Numbered from the stretch's first letter, positions 24,916 to 36,418 are shown. The stretch is DNA of 64,000 nt from Opisthorchis felineus (GCA_004794785.1 SJOL01007286.1:493807-557806); one strand, 5' to 3'. Notes: generated by a model not told the origin, from the sequence alone. A program made the numbers and translations.

Positions 24916-26720
24916 CGCCCACGTGTACTGCAATCTTATTTCTGTCACCGCAACCATAAAACATCCAGGCTGCGCATACGCGAATTCTATAGTTACCAAA
25001 GTTGATCTCTGAAAACCTGGCTAAATCCTCAGTTTTCGTCCTGCAACAGAGTTTCATGAACACTCTGGTACCGACAATGCTGAACGAGGAAATAATCGTC
25101 CTAAAATCCAAGGCTGACGGACTCGAGGAACCGACGAACCATAACTCCTCTGTAGGTATTATGCAATCGAGTGAATGAAGTTGCACGTGAAACAGGAGTC
25201 TGAGAAGTGCCTCAGATCACTCCGCCATGTTATCCGTCTTCGTCTCGAAGGATATGTTGTCTACTGACTTACCGTTTCTTAAATATCGTACAAACTTTAG
25301 CTACGCAAATTCGTTGTCATAGCGAACACAGTCGACACTCAGCAGCAGTGGCTACGGTGGCATCAATCAGTAAAAGGCTTGCTGCAAACTCCAGCAGCTT
25401 GGCTGATGCGAAAACTTAGATACTCAACGTCTGAGGTGAGGTCAGTGCCCCTGTAAGAGTGTAGGACTCTCGCTTAAAAAATTATGAATCCACGCTTCCA
25501 GTCAGGACACCAACTTCTAGAGCAAACACCAACCCCTCCATTCCCAAGCCCCAACCGAAAACTTTGCCAGTTTAGTAGGATGAACTTACACAGAGACTCG
25601 CTCCAAGTATGCCACCCTTCAAAATTCGTGCTTCTGCAGACATTTCAGCTACTTCACATCTCGTTTCTAAGATGTGCCTGAGCGTTCGCTTGAAGCACTT
25701 TTATCATCCTGTGGTGGGAATCACTACTAGTATTTTAAAAAAATCCTATGCCAGTGTCGCCTGGTTACTTCCTTCTTGATATCCAGAAAGCTTTTCTGAT
25801 CTATATGTAAGAGACTTCTGGCGAGACTTCTGTACCTGTTTATGGCCAGGAAAGTCAAAACCAATTTCCACCTAATGATCCCTTGCAAAGTTAAGTTCAC
25901 TTTCACCATGTGAACTTTCGATAATCGTTGTCATCCACTGCATCGCTTGTGTCGCCGTCAGTAACCCAGGTGGACAAATAGGCGTCGAACACTGTCACAA
26001 GTTATCTGCTTTGTTCTCGTCTCGGAGTGCGAGGCACAGACGTTAATCCAACTATATATCATTGACGTGTCCAGACAGTCGTCAAAGCAGACCGGGTTTA
26101 CAACATCGTGTCTCCAAACCACCCTAGTTGTGGGGAAAGCATTGGGAACGATGACTAGGTCGGTGGTCATTGATGAAAAAACATAAGAAACGTTCCAGGG
26201 CTACAAATGTCCACACATGTCTTGCTAGCTTTTGTGAACAAGTGGAGCTTGACACTGTTGTTGGTGTGTCAGGGTGACTGTTACCTAGATGTTGAGATGT
26301 CCGTAGCCACCCTTATTTGGCGGCATAAACGATAACTTTTTAAACATGAGATGGAAGGCTTCTGAAAGAGCCTGAAAGAAGAATAATGATGATCAGCAAG
26401 CTGTGGATTTCCCCTGACAAGGTAAATGGAGATTAATACCTGAAAATTCATGTTAATTAAAGAAAATACCGAGGAAAGACAAGAATGAAAATCCGGTCCC
26501 AGAGAACCAATAAACTGCATGCAGTTTAGGAGGTACATGGTAATTATGAGCATCCCCAAATAAAATTACTTCAGTACGATTCCTTGTGAGCTAAATAACA
26601 ATCTAGACACTTCACACAGCCCCTAGTTGGCTCACCCATACCGGTGCCAGTTCTACTCCCAAATTGAACAATACAATTGCAGTCCTCATGTTCCGAAAAG
26701 AAGTGAGTATATGGCTAGCG
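24916..26720. other. Anonymous sequence
   Basis: No gene recognised. The minus frame 24722-25186 (154 codons) overlaps R1 and has no family resemblance. One 8-bp hairpin is present, AAGTTCAC 25893-25900 with GTGAACTT 25910-25917. Confidence 0.45.
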
Positions 26721-26724
26721 AAAT

Positions 26725-27060
26725 ACATCCATTTGTATACCGATTTGGTTTTGACGCGAGACTCACCTGGAACCCAGCGGAATCTCTCGTTTATGGTGCA
26801 GCATATTCAGTTGCTTAAGACCATCATATACGAGAGATTCAATTGGGTTCCGGGTGAGTCTCCCGTCAAAACCAAACTGGCACGCAAATGAGCGTATTTC
26901 ACTAATTTCGTGCAATTTGGGTTCAAGCAGAACATAAGTTTGACGGAAACTGGGGAACTGCGCCTCTTGATGAGTCACAAGAAGGGCGAAACGGTTTGTG
27001 AGCTGCCGAAGAGTTTTCACCAACCTTATGAGTAGTGCATTCGGTGAGTTCATGGCTGTT
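26725..27060 (+). repeat. R1 repeat, near-complete palindromic copy
   Basis: The left arm (about 26725-26800: GGTTTTGACGCGAGACTCAC, then GGAACCCAGCGGAATCTCTC) and right arm (26822-26905: CGAGAGATTCAATTGGG, GTGAGTCTCCCGTCAAAACC) are imperfect reverse complements around a short centre, giving a roughly 180-base palindrome. Downstream follow GGGTTCAAGCAGAACATAAG, then TTGATGA (26967-26973) and GAAA (26988-26991), and GCTGCCGAAGAG in place of GCTGTCGAAGAG. In hammerhead terms two invariant positions are changed (C3 and U16.1), so this copy should be inactive. Confidence 0.8.
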
Positions 27061-27095
27061 TGCATCACGGCAAAGTTTGTTCACGATGCTTACAG

Positions 27096-27201
27096 CCATT
27101 AGTTATGTAAAACCACCCAATGGTTTTGACTCCGTATGCGCCTTTCTGGGGATATCAAACCTCTCACGATGGCGCCAGATATGCAAGGCGTTTTTCCGCT
27201 G
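27096..27201 (+). CDS. Weak candidate exon (106 bp)
   Basis: An acceptor (TTCACGATGCTTACAG) and donor (CTG then GTAAGT) bound an open segment that reads VKPPNGFDSVCAFLGISNL and onward. No family recognised. Segments of this size flanked by such sites occur by chance, so this is a lead only. Confidence 0.18.
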
Positions 27202-30175
27202 GTAAGTCTCAGGAGAGGGAATCTTCTAGACAAACTGACTGGGACCAGAATGGTGTTATATGATGAACGACAAAATCCACCAGAGTAATACGCTTGCTGT
27301 TTTGCCGGGCTCCAGGTTTATCACTTCGGTTAAAATGTATGATACTTCGTAATACGTGTAAATGTAGACCTAATGTAATGTTAACATGTACTGAACAATG
27401 ACAACCTACAAAATGTGCTTATTCCCCGCCTGCGTGGAGCAGCGGGACCAGAAGTCTGGAGTAGAAACACTCGTCCGAAGCCGCTTTCGGTAATTAGTGA
27501 TTTGCACCATCACTTTCGATTGTAAAGGTCTAACAAAATAGAATGGTATTTGTTCTAAAGCAAATACTTAACTCTCCAAAATAGTGCGAAAAATTGTGCT
27601 TGACCTGAAGCCGGGTCCCGGAATGCGGTATGAAACTTCGTAGTCAGTAATAAAACTCTCCCCTGATCTCAAGAGTTTCACCTCAAAGTAGAAGTATTAT
27701 CTTTCGGCCCTCATAATAATTATTACTTGAAAATAGCTCGTACATAATACATTTTTCCGGGAAAATCACGCTAAACACAAATAGCCATTGTCGGCGCACT
27801 CCAATAGCTTCAGAAGTCCCCACATCTATGTGTAGCTCTTAAGAACATTACTTCTGAAACATACTGTGAATAAGATGCTTAACTTTCATTAAATAATTTG
27901 CACAGATATAGCAATCAGAGCATTGTATTTGTCCCGCGTTTTAAGAAAGAGTGACACTGATTTGTCGAGCAGCCTAACGATATAAAGCCTACAGAAAGGC
28001 AGAAAAAACTGTGCCGTCACTGAGTTCAAATTTATTTCTGTTCGCGTTTCTCAGTTTATAATACGGAAGGATTTGAGGGAAAGGAAGGCGACAAGCAAGC
28101 AGCCCAGGCCGGGTAAGCTAGCTAGTTCACAAGTTTTGCCAGAAATCTCTATAACTATGGCTGTATTTTCGAGTAGAATTACTTTTCAGCCTACCCCATG
28201 CTGTCTGTAGAACCTCTGGCTGTTTGAGGTTATCCCGTTTTAGTATCTGTGGTTTGGCTTTTCAGGACGGTACAATATTAGCTAGCCCAGTAGTGGTTGA
28301 ACGGACAAAAGCCGACCGCGTTTCGGCTACTTTGCTACTGAGCCCCTGTTTAAAGGTTTCTGGTTCGGCTTGCAACCTGTTGGAGAAGTAGTGTGTACGT
28401 GCGTGGACCAAATCTTATTTTTAGTTTCTGGTCTGTCATTTGTTCTACCTAGTCATTGTACGGAATATAGAGTGGCAGCGGTATCGATCAAGGAAAACTC
28501 GGAGGATTGGGATTCTGGTATTCGAATGAGAAAAGTTATATGCACTTAGAATTAAAAATTCAAGAAAAAAATCGAAGCGAGTATCGTGGTGTTTAAGTAA
28601 AATATTCCATGAGAACAAACATAACAGTTCGATCTGTTAGCTTTGATTCAGCATCGACATCGAAATATCGAAGAAAACGATTCCGGGACACCATCACCTA
28701 GTTTCAAAGTACAGGATTAGATCTTTACAAATGCGGTATTTTCCACTCCAAATAGCGGAATGTGTATCACACTCCGATGTGACCAACCACTTCAAGGCTC
28801 TTTGCAGAATCTGTAAAAGTGCCAGCTGTTGGTTGCATATCAGGGCATTTTTTGTACCCTTTGATTGGGGTAGATAATACGGCTACTTCCAATGGCGATT
28901 TTCAGAATCCGTTCGTTTTTAACTGAATACAGGAGGGAACATCGAGAACAAATGTGAGTCACTATCAGATTAACTTAGCTATTCTGCCACTGGTCGAGGT
29001 AAGTGGCGCTAAGTCTCAGCTTCAAGGCCTGACAGTTCGCTTAACCATAAACTGTTCAGGTGACGTGCCATTACTCTCAAATCAGACATAGCAATTGGGT
29101 TAAGCAAAACATTTTCGGCGATTTCATCAAGAGATTGTGTTTGTCCCCAGTTGTAGATCGGAATTATGCTTTTAGCAAATAATGCCAATGGCTGATTCTA
29201 CCAGTATAACGAATTCGACTTAATGATATCCCTAGGATAAACATTCAACATCCAAAGTCGGACGCATGTCATAATATTACACGCTTGAGTAAAGATCCTG
29301 CTTTGAGTAAAGATCCCGTAAAGATCCTGTTGTTAATAAACCTGTTTAATCTTTTAAATATTTCAGGGGATTTAAACTTGTCCGTGCTTAGTTTCAGAAA
29401 CTGAAAAAAACTATTAGCGAACTGGTAATAAGATTCACTTCCCCTAAGGTACCGTTATCGTTTTATTTCGAAGGAATGTACCCTCATTTGATGCATGCTG
29501 GAATTAGGTGGTAACACACGTGGCGATTACTAATCTTCGTCATCACTCCTGTTATTCACGACCTCCTCAGACCAAGATGTCCCATTCGTTTCCGGTCACC
29601 ACATCAACATTAAATAATGTCCTGTATCATGAAGTCAGGGATTCTGGTTTTTACTATGTTAGTAGATCGGTGTAGGTCCTTTGGATCATCTCCCGGAAAT
29701 AATTCGGCATTCTTTCCACTATCCAACAGTCCCACTGGTGTACGCATGGCCACAGTTATTGAGCGAAAACTCCTCAAGTAAGCTCATGTCATCTCGTAAG
29801 GTTTATGCTGTCGACTGGTGTCGAACAGCCAAATCAGGCGAACTGTGAAGAGATAACCTTGTGCGGTGACATCTGAAAGAGGCTCATAAAAAACAGTCGA
29901 ATGGTTGAAGCCAGGCTTTTGCACTCTATGGCAGGTGTGACATGATGAGACAGGATATTTAGATCAGCGGCTTGTGATTTGTGGCGCTATTCAGGGTCAA
30001 AAGCGCACGTCTAGCGGCACCCCTTATCTTAACGTCAGACTTAACCAAACACCGTCGTAACATGCTGTCACCTGTTAACAGCCATACTATGTTCTTTCAT
30101 GCTGGGTGTTAGTTCCTGCGTTCCCAAGACTTTGCCTAGTAATGTGACTTTTTATTCTGGAAGTTCGTCTGTTAC
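27202..30175. other. Anonymous sequence
   Basis: No gene recognised. A small tandem repeat of GAGTAAAGATCC-like units lies at 29284-29330. Several very short segments with good splice matches (28055-28112, 28933-28998, 29730-29777) are too short to support. Confidence 0.4.
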
Positions 30176-30179
30176 GACA

Positions 30180-30375
30180 ATGTTGACTGGAGGACCCTGA
30201 AAAGCCATCAGAACGAAGTCGTTTTTAGCACCAAATTGATTTGCGAATGAGTGGACCACATCCTCATCTGTTGTTCGAGTGGATAACACTATTAATGCAA
30301 ACTTGAGACCTACATTCCAAGAAGGGTGAAGCCGGTTGTGGGCTATAGAGGAGGTTTCATTAATCTTGTAAGAGG
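30180..30375 (+). repeat. R1 repeat, degenerate copy
   Basis: It carries TTGACTGGAG, ACCAAATTGATTTGCGAATG, CAAACTTGAGACCTACATTC, then AGAAGGGTGAAGCCGGTTGT and GGGCTATAGAGGAGG. The CTGATGA box is gone, and the GAAA box appears as GAAG. Confidence 0.55.
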
Positions 30376-30496
30376 TGCTATTGAAATGAGTTTTTTTAGG
30401 TTAACGTAGCAAGTGCAAAAGTCACAATTAGTTGAAGACCCAAACCGCCGACCTCCGGCTGTAAATTTCAGGCCGATAGCTAGCGGAGAGCTGGCA

Positions 30497-30569
30497 TCCC
30501 CGGCAGCTCAGTCGGTAGGTCATCAACCAGGTAAGCTATAGATCGGCGGTTCGAATCCGCTCCCGGGTG
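30497..30569 (+). tRNA. tRNA-derived SINE head or tRNA pseudogene (Lys-like body)
   Basis: The A box CAGCTCAGTCGG (30504-30515) and a perfect B box GGTTCGAATCC (30548-30558) are at normal tRNA spacing, and total length is 72-73 nt. The T stem pairs fully (one G-U). The acceptor pairs 5 of 7 (TCCCCGG with CCCGGGT). The D stem is broken (GCTC against GGTC rather than GAGC), and no clean anticodon stem can be drawn. The AGCTCAGTCGGTAG head resembles tRNA-Lys. This points to a tRNA-derived SINE head or pseudogene with an intact internal Pol III promoter rather than a functional tRNA. Confidence 0.65.
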
Positions 30570-31111
30570 TCTTTGCGTTCAGTTACGTTTGCTTATACTT
30601 CTCACTTCATGACCTGTCAAATCCTTTCTACTTTCCAAAAAGTGCTGTTTTGCCAAAGGCGGTACCTTATCTTCTTGCAGGGCCGATAAAGTGAGGAATT
30701 TTCTTCTTTTCATCTCCCAGGATGTCAGTGATTGTTGACTGCTCATCCTCGAAGTTTCCGGTGACTTTTATCCTGCTCTATCTGTGGTGTTTTCTAATGT
30801 AGAAACGAATCTTCTGCCTTCGCATATTTTTTACCATCTCGTGTACGAATTTCGGTGTTAGAAACATGATCAAGATCACAAAGATACAGTAGAGCAGCTA
30901 AGTCAATTCAGGTGCTTTTGAGTTCCATTCAGGATATCATTCAAGCAAAGGACAACTGCATGTATTACTGGGTGGCAAAAAAACACTAGTTTTATAGTTC
31001 TATTACCGGGAGAAACTTGAGCATGAATGTAAAATCATCCGTAGGTGCTAACCATTCCATTAGGTAATCAAGTGGTTAATTAATTTATCCCCTTTCCACT
31101 CTCCCATGAAG

Positions 31112-31253
31112 ATCCTGATGCACTGTAGTGAAACAGGACATTTCTGCATCACAAAAGGTGTGACGGGACCGAAACAATTAGACTGCACTACAAAGGACCG
31201 CCCAATTTATTCACTTTCGACATTCACAACCACTCCTTTTTGTGTGAAGCCTG
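31112..31253 (+). CDS. Weak candidate exon (142 bp)
   Basis: An open segment between a pyrimidine-rich acceptor (TTTCCACTCTCCCATGAAG) and donor (CTG then GTAAGG) reads ILMHCSETGHFCITKGV and onward to PFCVKP. It starts at phase 0 and ends with one extra base, compatible with the candidate exon at 32625. Protein family not recognised. Frame survival over this length is not significant by itself. Confidence 0.22.
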
Positions 31254-31734
31254 GTAAGGGTTGCGTTCAAATGTATCGAAAAGTGCTTATCATTGCCTTA
31301 CAAAATAGATAGAGATAAACTGTGCGAACAAAGCAGCGTTCCACTGCATTAGTGTTATGGCTGGACCGAGCGAACATCGTCTGAAGCCGGACGTCATGTG
31401 ACCTATCAACAAGGCAACACACCAAACTTAATGACCTGTGCAAACGGTCCCGCGGCAGCGTAGCTCGCTGATTGGACCATTCAAGTGCAATTACTGTCGC
31501 CGAGATATTGATTTAGGTAAGCAATGTCAAATAACACTGCAACCGAACAGCAGTCGTCCTCGTGGTGGAGTGCACACAGTTGTAAACAGTTTGCTCGGAA
31601 CCTTGTTCTGTTCACTGCCATAGGGTTTAGAAAAGCTTGTCAGACGAGCAAGTGACAAGATGATAATCACCTTACTAGGTGTACCATTTTGTCAAGTTAG
31701 AATTGCGAGTGGGACTGGAGAAAGATCAAATTCT
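31254..31734. other. Anonymous sequence
   Basis: Nothing recognised. Confidence 0.4.
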
Positions 31735-31990
31735 TCGGCAGCCCACGACCGGTTTCGTCCTTCTTGGGGCTCATCAGGTAGGCGCAGTCCCCGAGTAGTG
31801 CAGTACGTATATACATGTATCGCGATATCTCGAGTATCGTAGCAACTGAAACATGAGGCGGCCTGGTGCAGCACATTCGGTTGCCTGGAAGCATCACAAA
31901 CGAGAGATTCAGCTGGGTTCCAGGTGAGTCTCTCGCAAAACCAAATTTGTTTACAGATGAGTGTATTTCGCCAAAGATCAAACTCCTTTG
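31735..31990 (+). repeat. R1 repeat, head-to-head composite copy
   Basis: The left module (31735-31797, minus orientation) holds, as reverse complement, CCTGATGAGCCCCAAGAAGG then ACGAAACCGGTCGTGGG. CTGATGA is the complement of 31771-31777 and GAAA of 31753-31756, and the would-be cleavage triplet is GCC instead of GTC. The right module (31793-31990, plus) continues AGTAGTGCAGTACG, CAACTGAAACATGAGGCGGC, GAGATTCAGCTGGGTTCCAG and GTGAGTCTC. It is very similar to 14583-14940, implying recent copying. Confidence 0.8.
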
Positions 31991-32284
31991 CTTGACCTGG
32001 TTAGCAGCGTGGATGGGTGGGTGGGGACTAATTCGCTCAAGTAAGCAACGAGGTGAATAAACTTGGATTGGCCCTGTTGGAAGGGATTCTGTCATGGGAA
32101 CATAGCTCAGATGTTACTGATGGCATTGTTGCTCGTCGCAAAATACTAATACTAATATCTATCTGTGACCTTCCTGACAATTCTGAGTTAGCCCTGGCCC
32201 TTCGATAAGAATTTCGAAAATATTTCACCTATCCCGCATAGCTGATTATCCCGTTGAGACTGCTTGGCCTAATGAAGAACAAAA

Positions 32285-32580
32285 CATGAACTTGGTTTTG
32301 AATCCAGCTGAATCTCTCATCTGTGATGGTCTTCGCCATCCAATGGAAGAAGACCGTTGTTAGCGAGAGACTCAGCTGGATTCAGTTGAGTCTAACGTGA
32401 AAAAAACAAATTCTTGTGCAAATGGGAATACCTGTCGGATTCCGTCCAATTTTGGTTCAAGCAGAACATAAGGCTGAGAGAAACTCGGGGAATGCACCTA
32501 GCTGATGAGCCTCAAGAAGAACGAAAGCGGTCGTGGTCTGTCGACGATTTTTTAGTAACCCCAACAGTAGTGAGTTACGT
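32285..32580 (+). repeat. R1 repeat with hammerhead-like core
   Basis: A palindromic block comes first (TTGAATCCAGCTGAATCTCT, then GAGAGACTCAGCTGGATTCA). GGTTCAAGCAGAACATAAGG and AACTCGGGGAATGCACC follow. The core is CTGATGA (32502-32508), stem II GCCT-CAAGAA-GAAC, GAAA (32523-32526), loop region, then GTC ending 32542. All conserved hammerhead core bases (C3 U4 G5 A6 G8 A9, G12 A13 A14 A15.1, U16.1, H17=C) are present, but stem III pairing is poor (G opposite G at 15.2/16.2), so activity is doubtful. Confidence 0.75.
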
Positions 32581-32624
32581 CAAGACCAAAAGCGATCTGA
32601 CGTCCAACAGAATCCAAATTCCAG

Positions 32625-32782
32625 GACGTCCTAAGTTTTGTGCCCATACTAAAACTTGCAAAATCCGATTGCTGGGGTTCATAACATCAGACTTCGACAG
32701 CACGTACTACCGAGGTGTTCAAATGGATGCAGTTCGAACAACTACTGAGCATCTGCTCATCCAGAATAAGCTGGTCATCCCC
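32625..32782 (+). CDS. Weak candidate exon (158 bp)
   Basis: Bounded by CCAAATTCCAG acceptor and CCCC then GTAAGT donor. It lies in a 168-codon open frame and reads GRPKFCAHTKTCKIRLL, then GFITSDFDSTYYRG and DAVRTTTEHLLIQNKLVIP. It begins at phase 1 and ends at phase 0, compatible with the candidate exon ending 31253. The frame starts inside an R1 repeat, so its upstream part is not coding. Family not recognised. Confidence 0.25.
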
Positions 32783-34500
32783 GTAAGTTTGGAGTTTTTC
32801 AGTGCTGTTTGCGCTAAAGTTAGATCACAGTTTGACGGCTTGGAAACTAGAACAACTTCCGCTTGTGCATACCTCATAATTCAAACTGCGCGATTTGTCA
32901 TCCAAATGGCTGCATATTAATTTCATCGAAATTTTATCAGTGACCCAGTGTACACTTAACTCGTGTGGACAGTTCGAGAAAAACCCCATAAATTTCCTTC
33001 TTTACTCAGGTGATATTCCTTTTTGCTTCCTCCGCATAAGTGCTCCTATACTGGATCTAGACCTTTCACCACTGTTGGGCCAATTCTCATCTATTGATCC
33101 AGAGCCATAATTACCACCTAAAAAAGTGCTCAGAAGTTGGCAGATGTCAGTATACTGGAGTGAACTCAGGGTATATGGCTCGATCGGAAGACTTTAAAGG
33201 ACGGGTTTGTATAGAGTCTGTCAAAGACTCCAAAACCTCCATCATCCGGTTGAATAGTGCACTGTCCTGATTTTGAGAAAAGTCAACCGTAAATAAAAGT
33301 TGCTCCCAGTTTCCTGCTTTACCAAGGAGGAATACTGGTAATATTCGAATTTTCGTTTCCTCTTCTGAGTATACCATCGCGCTGAAGTTGATTCTCTGCG
33401 TGCTGCGTAAAGGTTCCGTGAACCAAATGCTATTATTTTCGGGCTACTTTAAGGGAAATGCGGGAGGGAGCTGACCTCACTACGTTTCCCAAGTGTGTGA
33501 CTGCTTATTCAGTTTGATGTTCTTCGGATGGCCTAAACCACCAGTGTCGGCAGAGGGATTTGTCCGAAATGCACTCCTACTGTCACATGTATGAAGCTGC
33601 TATTTGTGTATGCAACTCTCTTCCGGCCCAGTCTTTGTCCGCCCTTCAATTATCCATACTTCGGGCAGATAGTGCTGCTTACCAATTTAATAGTGGCCTG
33701 ACTAGAAAAAAAGTTTTTATAGTGACTCATGTATACCTGCTGACGATCAGAGATGTGGTGTCAAAATACTGTTTGGCATAATGAGAGTGAAGTACCCGAA
33801 GCTAAACTTTATATAAGTTTACAGTATACTGTTGGTTATATGCACCTGGCCTCATTCAACGTTGTTCTACCAAATACGGTGTTTAAAATGTTTCAGACCA
33901 ATTTGTTTTTTCCACTTTCCTGCTCCAGTCCCGCTAAATTTGAAAAGCAGCACACGCATCATTGTTGTTTCACTCCATTCAAGACCCATTCCGAGCCCAT
34001 GTGAATATCGTATCGCACACTGGAAGGAAGGGGCAAATAGCGAGTCCTGTGAGCAGGAATGTGCAAATATTTACAGGTTGCAACGTATTTCCACCGCGAC
34101 ATGTTAGTTCTTTTGGAGTAAAGACTAGCATTTTCACTTCTAGGTTGCTTTATCTTTCAAATATTGTGATCCGTAATTCATCTTCGTTATTGAACATCCT
34201 GCTTCCACAGTGTAGATACTTCGGTATTAGACCTATTTATGTTGATGAGATTACATTCGTAATAGATGTGGGCCAGTTCAGCAGAAGGCCGTTCCGGTGC
34301 TGTAGCCACGAATTCGCTAGTTGGTCATTAAAGATCGAGGCATACACATAGTGGAGTGTGTCCCCACAAACTTGCTCACAAAATAATGGAAAGATTAGTG
34401 CTTATGTTTGATTAGGTCGAACTTATCCGTGATATTCCTTCTGATGTAACAAACCTGAGAATCACAAAACCGAATCGCCATAGGTACACCGTTAGAACCA
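32783..34500. other. Anonymous sequence
   Basis: No gene recognised. The minus frame 33147-33377 reads protein-like (QDSALFNRMMEVLESL) after a pyrimidine-rich CAG acceptor near 33270 on that strand, but has no supported donor or family. Confidence 0.35.
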
Positions 34501-34530
34501 TGGTAACTGATTTTCCTCTATTTTTTTCAG

Positions 34531-34645
34531 GCAAAGCTCCATTACCCATCGAGTTGATTTTTTCATTACCGGAGATCTCTCATTCCCACTCTACTCTGAA
34601 ATGCACCCAAACTGTCGTCAATCAAAATGCCCTCCCCAACATGAG
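34531..34645 (+). CDS. Weak candidate exon (115 bp)
   Basis: A very pyrimidine-rich acceptor (TTTCCTCTATTTTTTTCAG) and donor GAG then GTATCC flank a segment open in two frames, one reading SSITHRVDFFITGDLSF and on to CPPQHE. Frame choice cannot be settled and the family is not recognised. Confidence 0.2.
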
Positions 34646-36415
34646 GTATCCTAATTTTTATGTTGCATGCCACACCTACTGGGCACGCTCAGCCTACATT
34701 GATGTATTTTTTTAATAAGGTACGGCTAGCTGCATTTTGTCTGTCGCCACTTAGAAACCGTTTAGTTGGCCATCAATTCACTGGTATATCTCCGAAGGTT
34801 CCGGTTTTTATTAAATTTGTAGCACGACTGATAAACTCGGATACCCGGTACCCCTATTTTTACATTCTGAGCCTTGCCTTATCAGGTTCTGTTCGATACC
34901 CTTGGTGCATACCTTCCTGGTAATCAGTTTCAAAGACTTTCCTCATAACGCAACATTCGACCTTCTTGATTATGGAGAAAACAGGTGACTAGTTTTGCAC
35001 CACAAGGGAAAAAGGGATAAGTAACATAATATGGGGCATAAACATTGTATACTGGTTCCAGACAGCGTGATGTTATTGCTATCTAAGGCCACCAGCAGCC
35101 TGCAGTGTAACCACAGGGCCGCCAGCAAATAAAGACTGTAGGCGCACGGTATGCATTGTAACCGCCTCACCGCCTTTAATATGCTCTGAAATGGTACAGC
35201 TTGAGGTGTACGTTCCGGGAGCAAATATCAGTTGATCAATAGGCGGTGAGCAATAAATTATCGAAAGCTATTAGTCATAACCCTTAGAATGGTCATTTGC
35301 GTTTATTCATTATACACATTCCGTTCGAAGCAAACTATCACGGATAACTACAAACACTTCGAAAATTTATGACTGCTCACTTTGCATTCTCGCTTTGTCC
35401 CGGGAAAATCATGCCATAATGGACGTGAGCAGTTCTGTGTACGTTTTTCCACAACGGTGACAAAGGTGAAACAGAGCAGATTGCACCGTATGGCGGTTCC
35501 CTTTTTTCTTTTTCATGTGAATCGGAAAAAATGGGACGGTCTAAAACAAACTACTTGAGAGAGCGCGTGTGTGGCCAAAGAGGTCTGCTACCCTCCTTGC
35601 TTTCAGGGGAGGAACTGGGGTTACAAGGCCGATCCCAGAGGCAGATAAAAATTGATAAGCCCTGTTCATGTCCTGTGACCTCGACTGAAGAAATGTAGAG
35701 ACCTAGAAAAGAATTTGAGTGTAACAGCCCGGTCTCTAAGCGGAAACATCTGACGAATCAATCTAAGTTTCAGCGGTCTTCGCAGCTAGAAGTAAGATTT
35801 GCACCTCTGTTTGAATTCGTTTTATTTTTCAGGCCGTCTTTCGAGAATGTTTTAACTCTATTGGTATATACATAACACTGGACAAGACTGGAAAAGTTTG
35901 AGAGAGAATCCGGCGAAAATTTTGTAGGCACTTGCCAGTTACACGACCGTGACTGATTAAATTTACTCCGAAACTCCCTTTCATGGAGATAGAAAGTGGA
36001 TAGAAAGTGGAGTTCAGACCTGTTCAGAAGCTTCAGCCACATCGGAACCTTTCAAATCCTGCACTAGAGATGATTCAGTCGGATGCCTTGGTCGAATAAG
36101 TTTAGTAAGCTTTCCATTACATTACAGAGTGTAAGTTTCGACCTAGCGATTTCTCTAGGACCTGTACAGCCACTAAAACTTTGGCATATTCACAGGTTAG
36201 GGGCGAATAGAACACCGATCGGTTTTTTGTTCCTTAATCTTCCACATCAGGGTGTTTCAACTGATGGTTCACCGCGGGTGCCACTAGTAGATTTTCGTTG
36301 GTCTTTGTGAGCTTGTGAGTGTTGCGACAATTTAGTTGCGGGGAGGGGAGGTTGGTAAGGTTAAGAGGAATTCAAATGATGACTACTCCTCCTTTTGCTA
36401 ATCGCACACCAACAC
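34646..36415. other. Anonymous sequence
   Basis: No gene recognised. A short tandem of ATAGAAAGTGG (two units) lies near 35989-36010. Confidence 0.4.
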
Positions 36416-36418
36416 ATG

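Noticed and set aside
24722..25186. 154-codon minus-strand frame
   Set aside because: Overlaps an R1 copy next to the gap; composition and motifs give no protein support.
28055..28998. Micro-exons at 28055-28112 and 28933-28998
   Set aside because: Good splice matches, but 58-66 bp segments with an open frame are expected by chance many times in this window.
32414..32920. 168-codon open frame on the plus strand as a gene
   Set aside because: It starts inside an R1 repeat and its length is about what chance gives in 64 kb. Only the splice-bounded middle is kept as a weak exon candidate.
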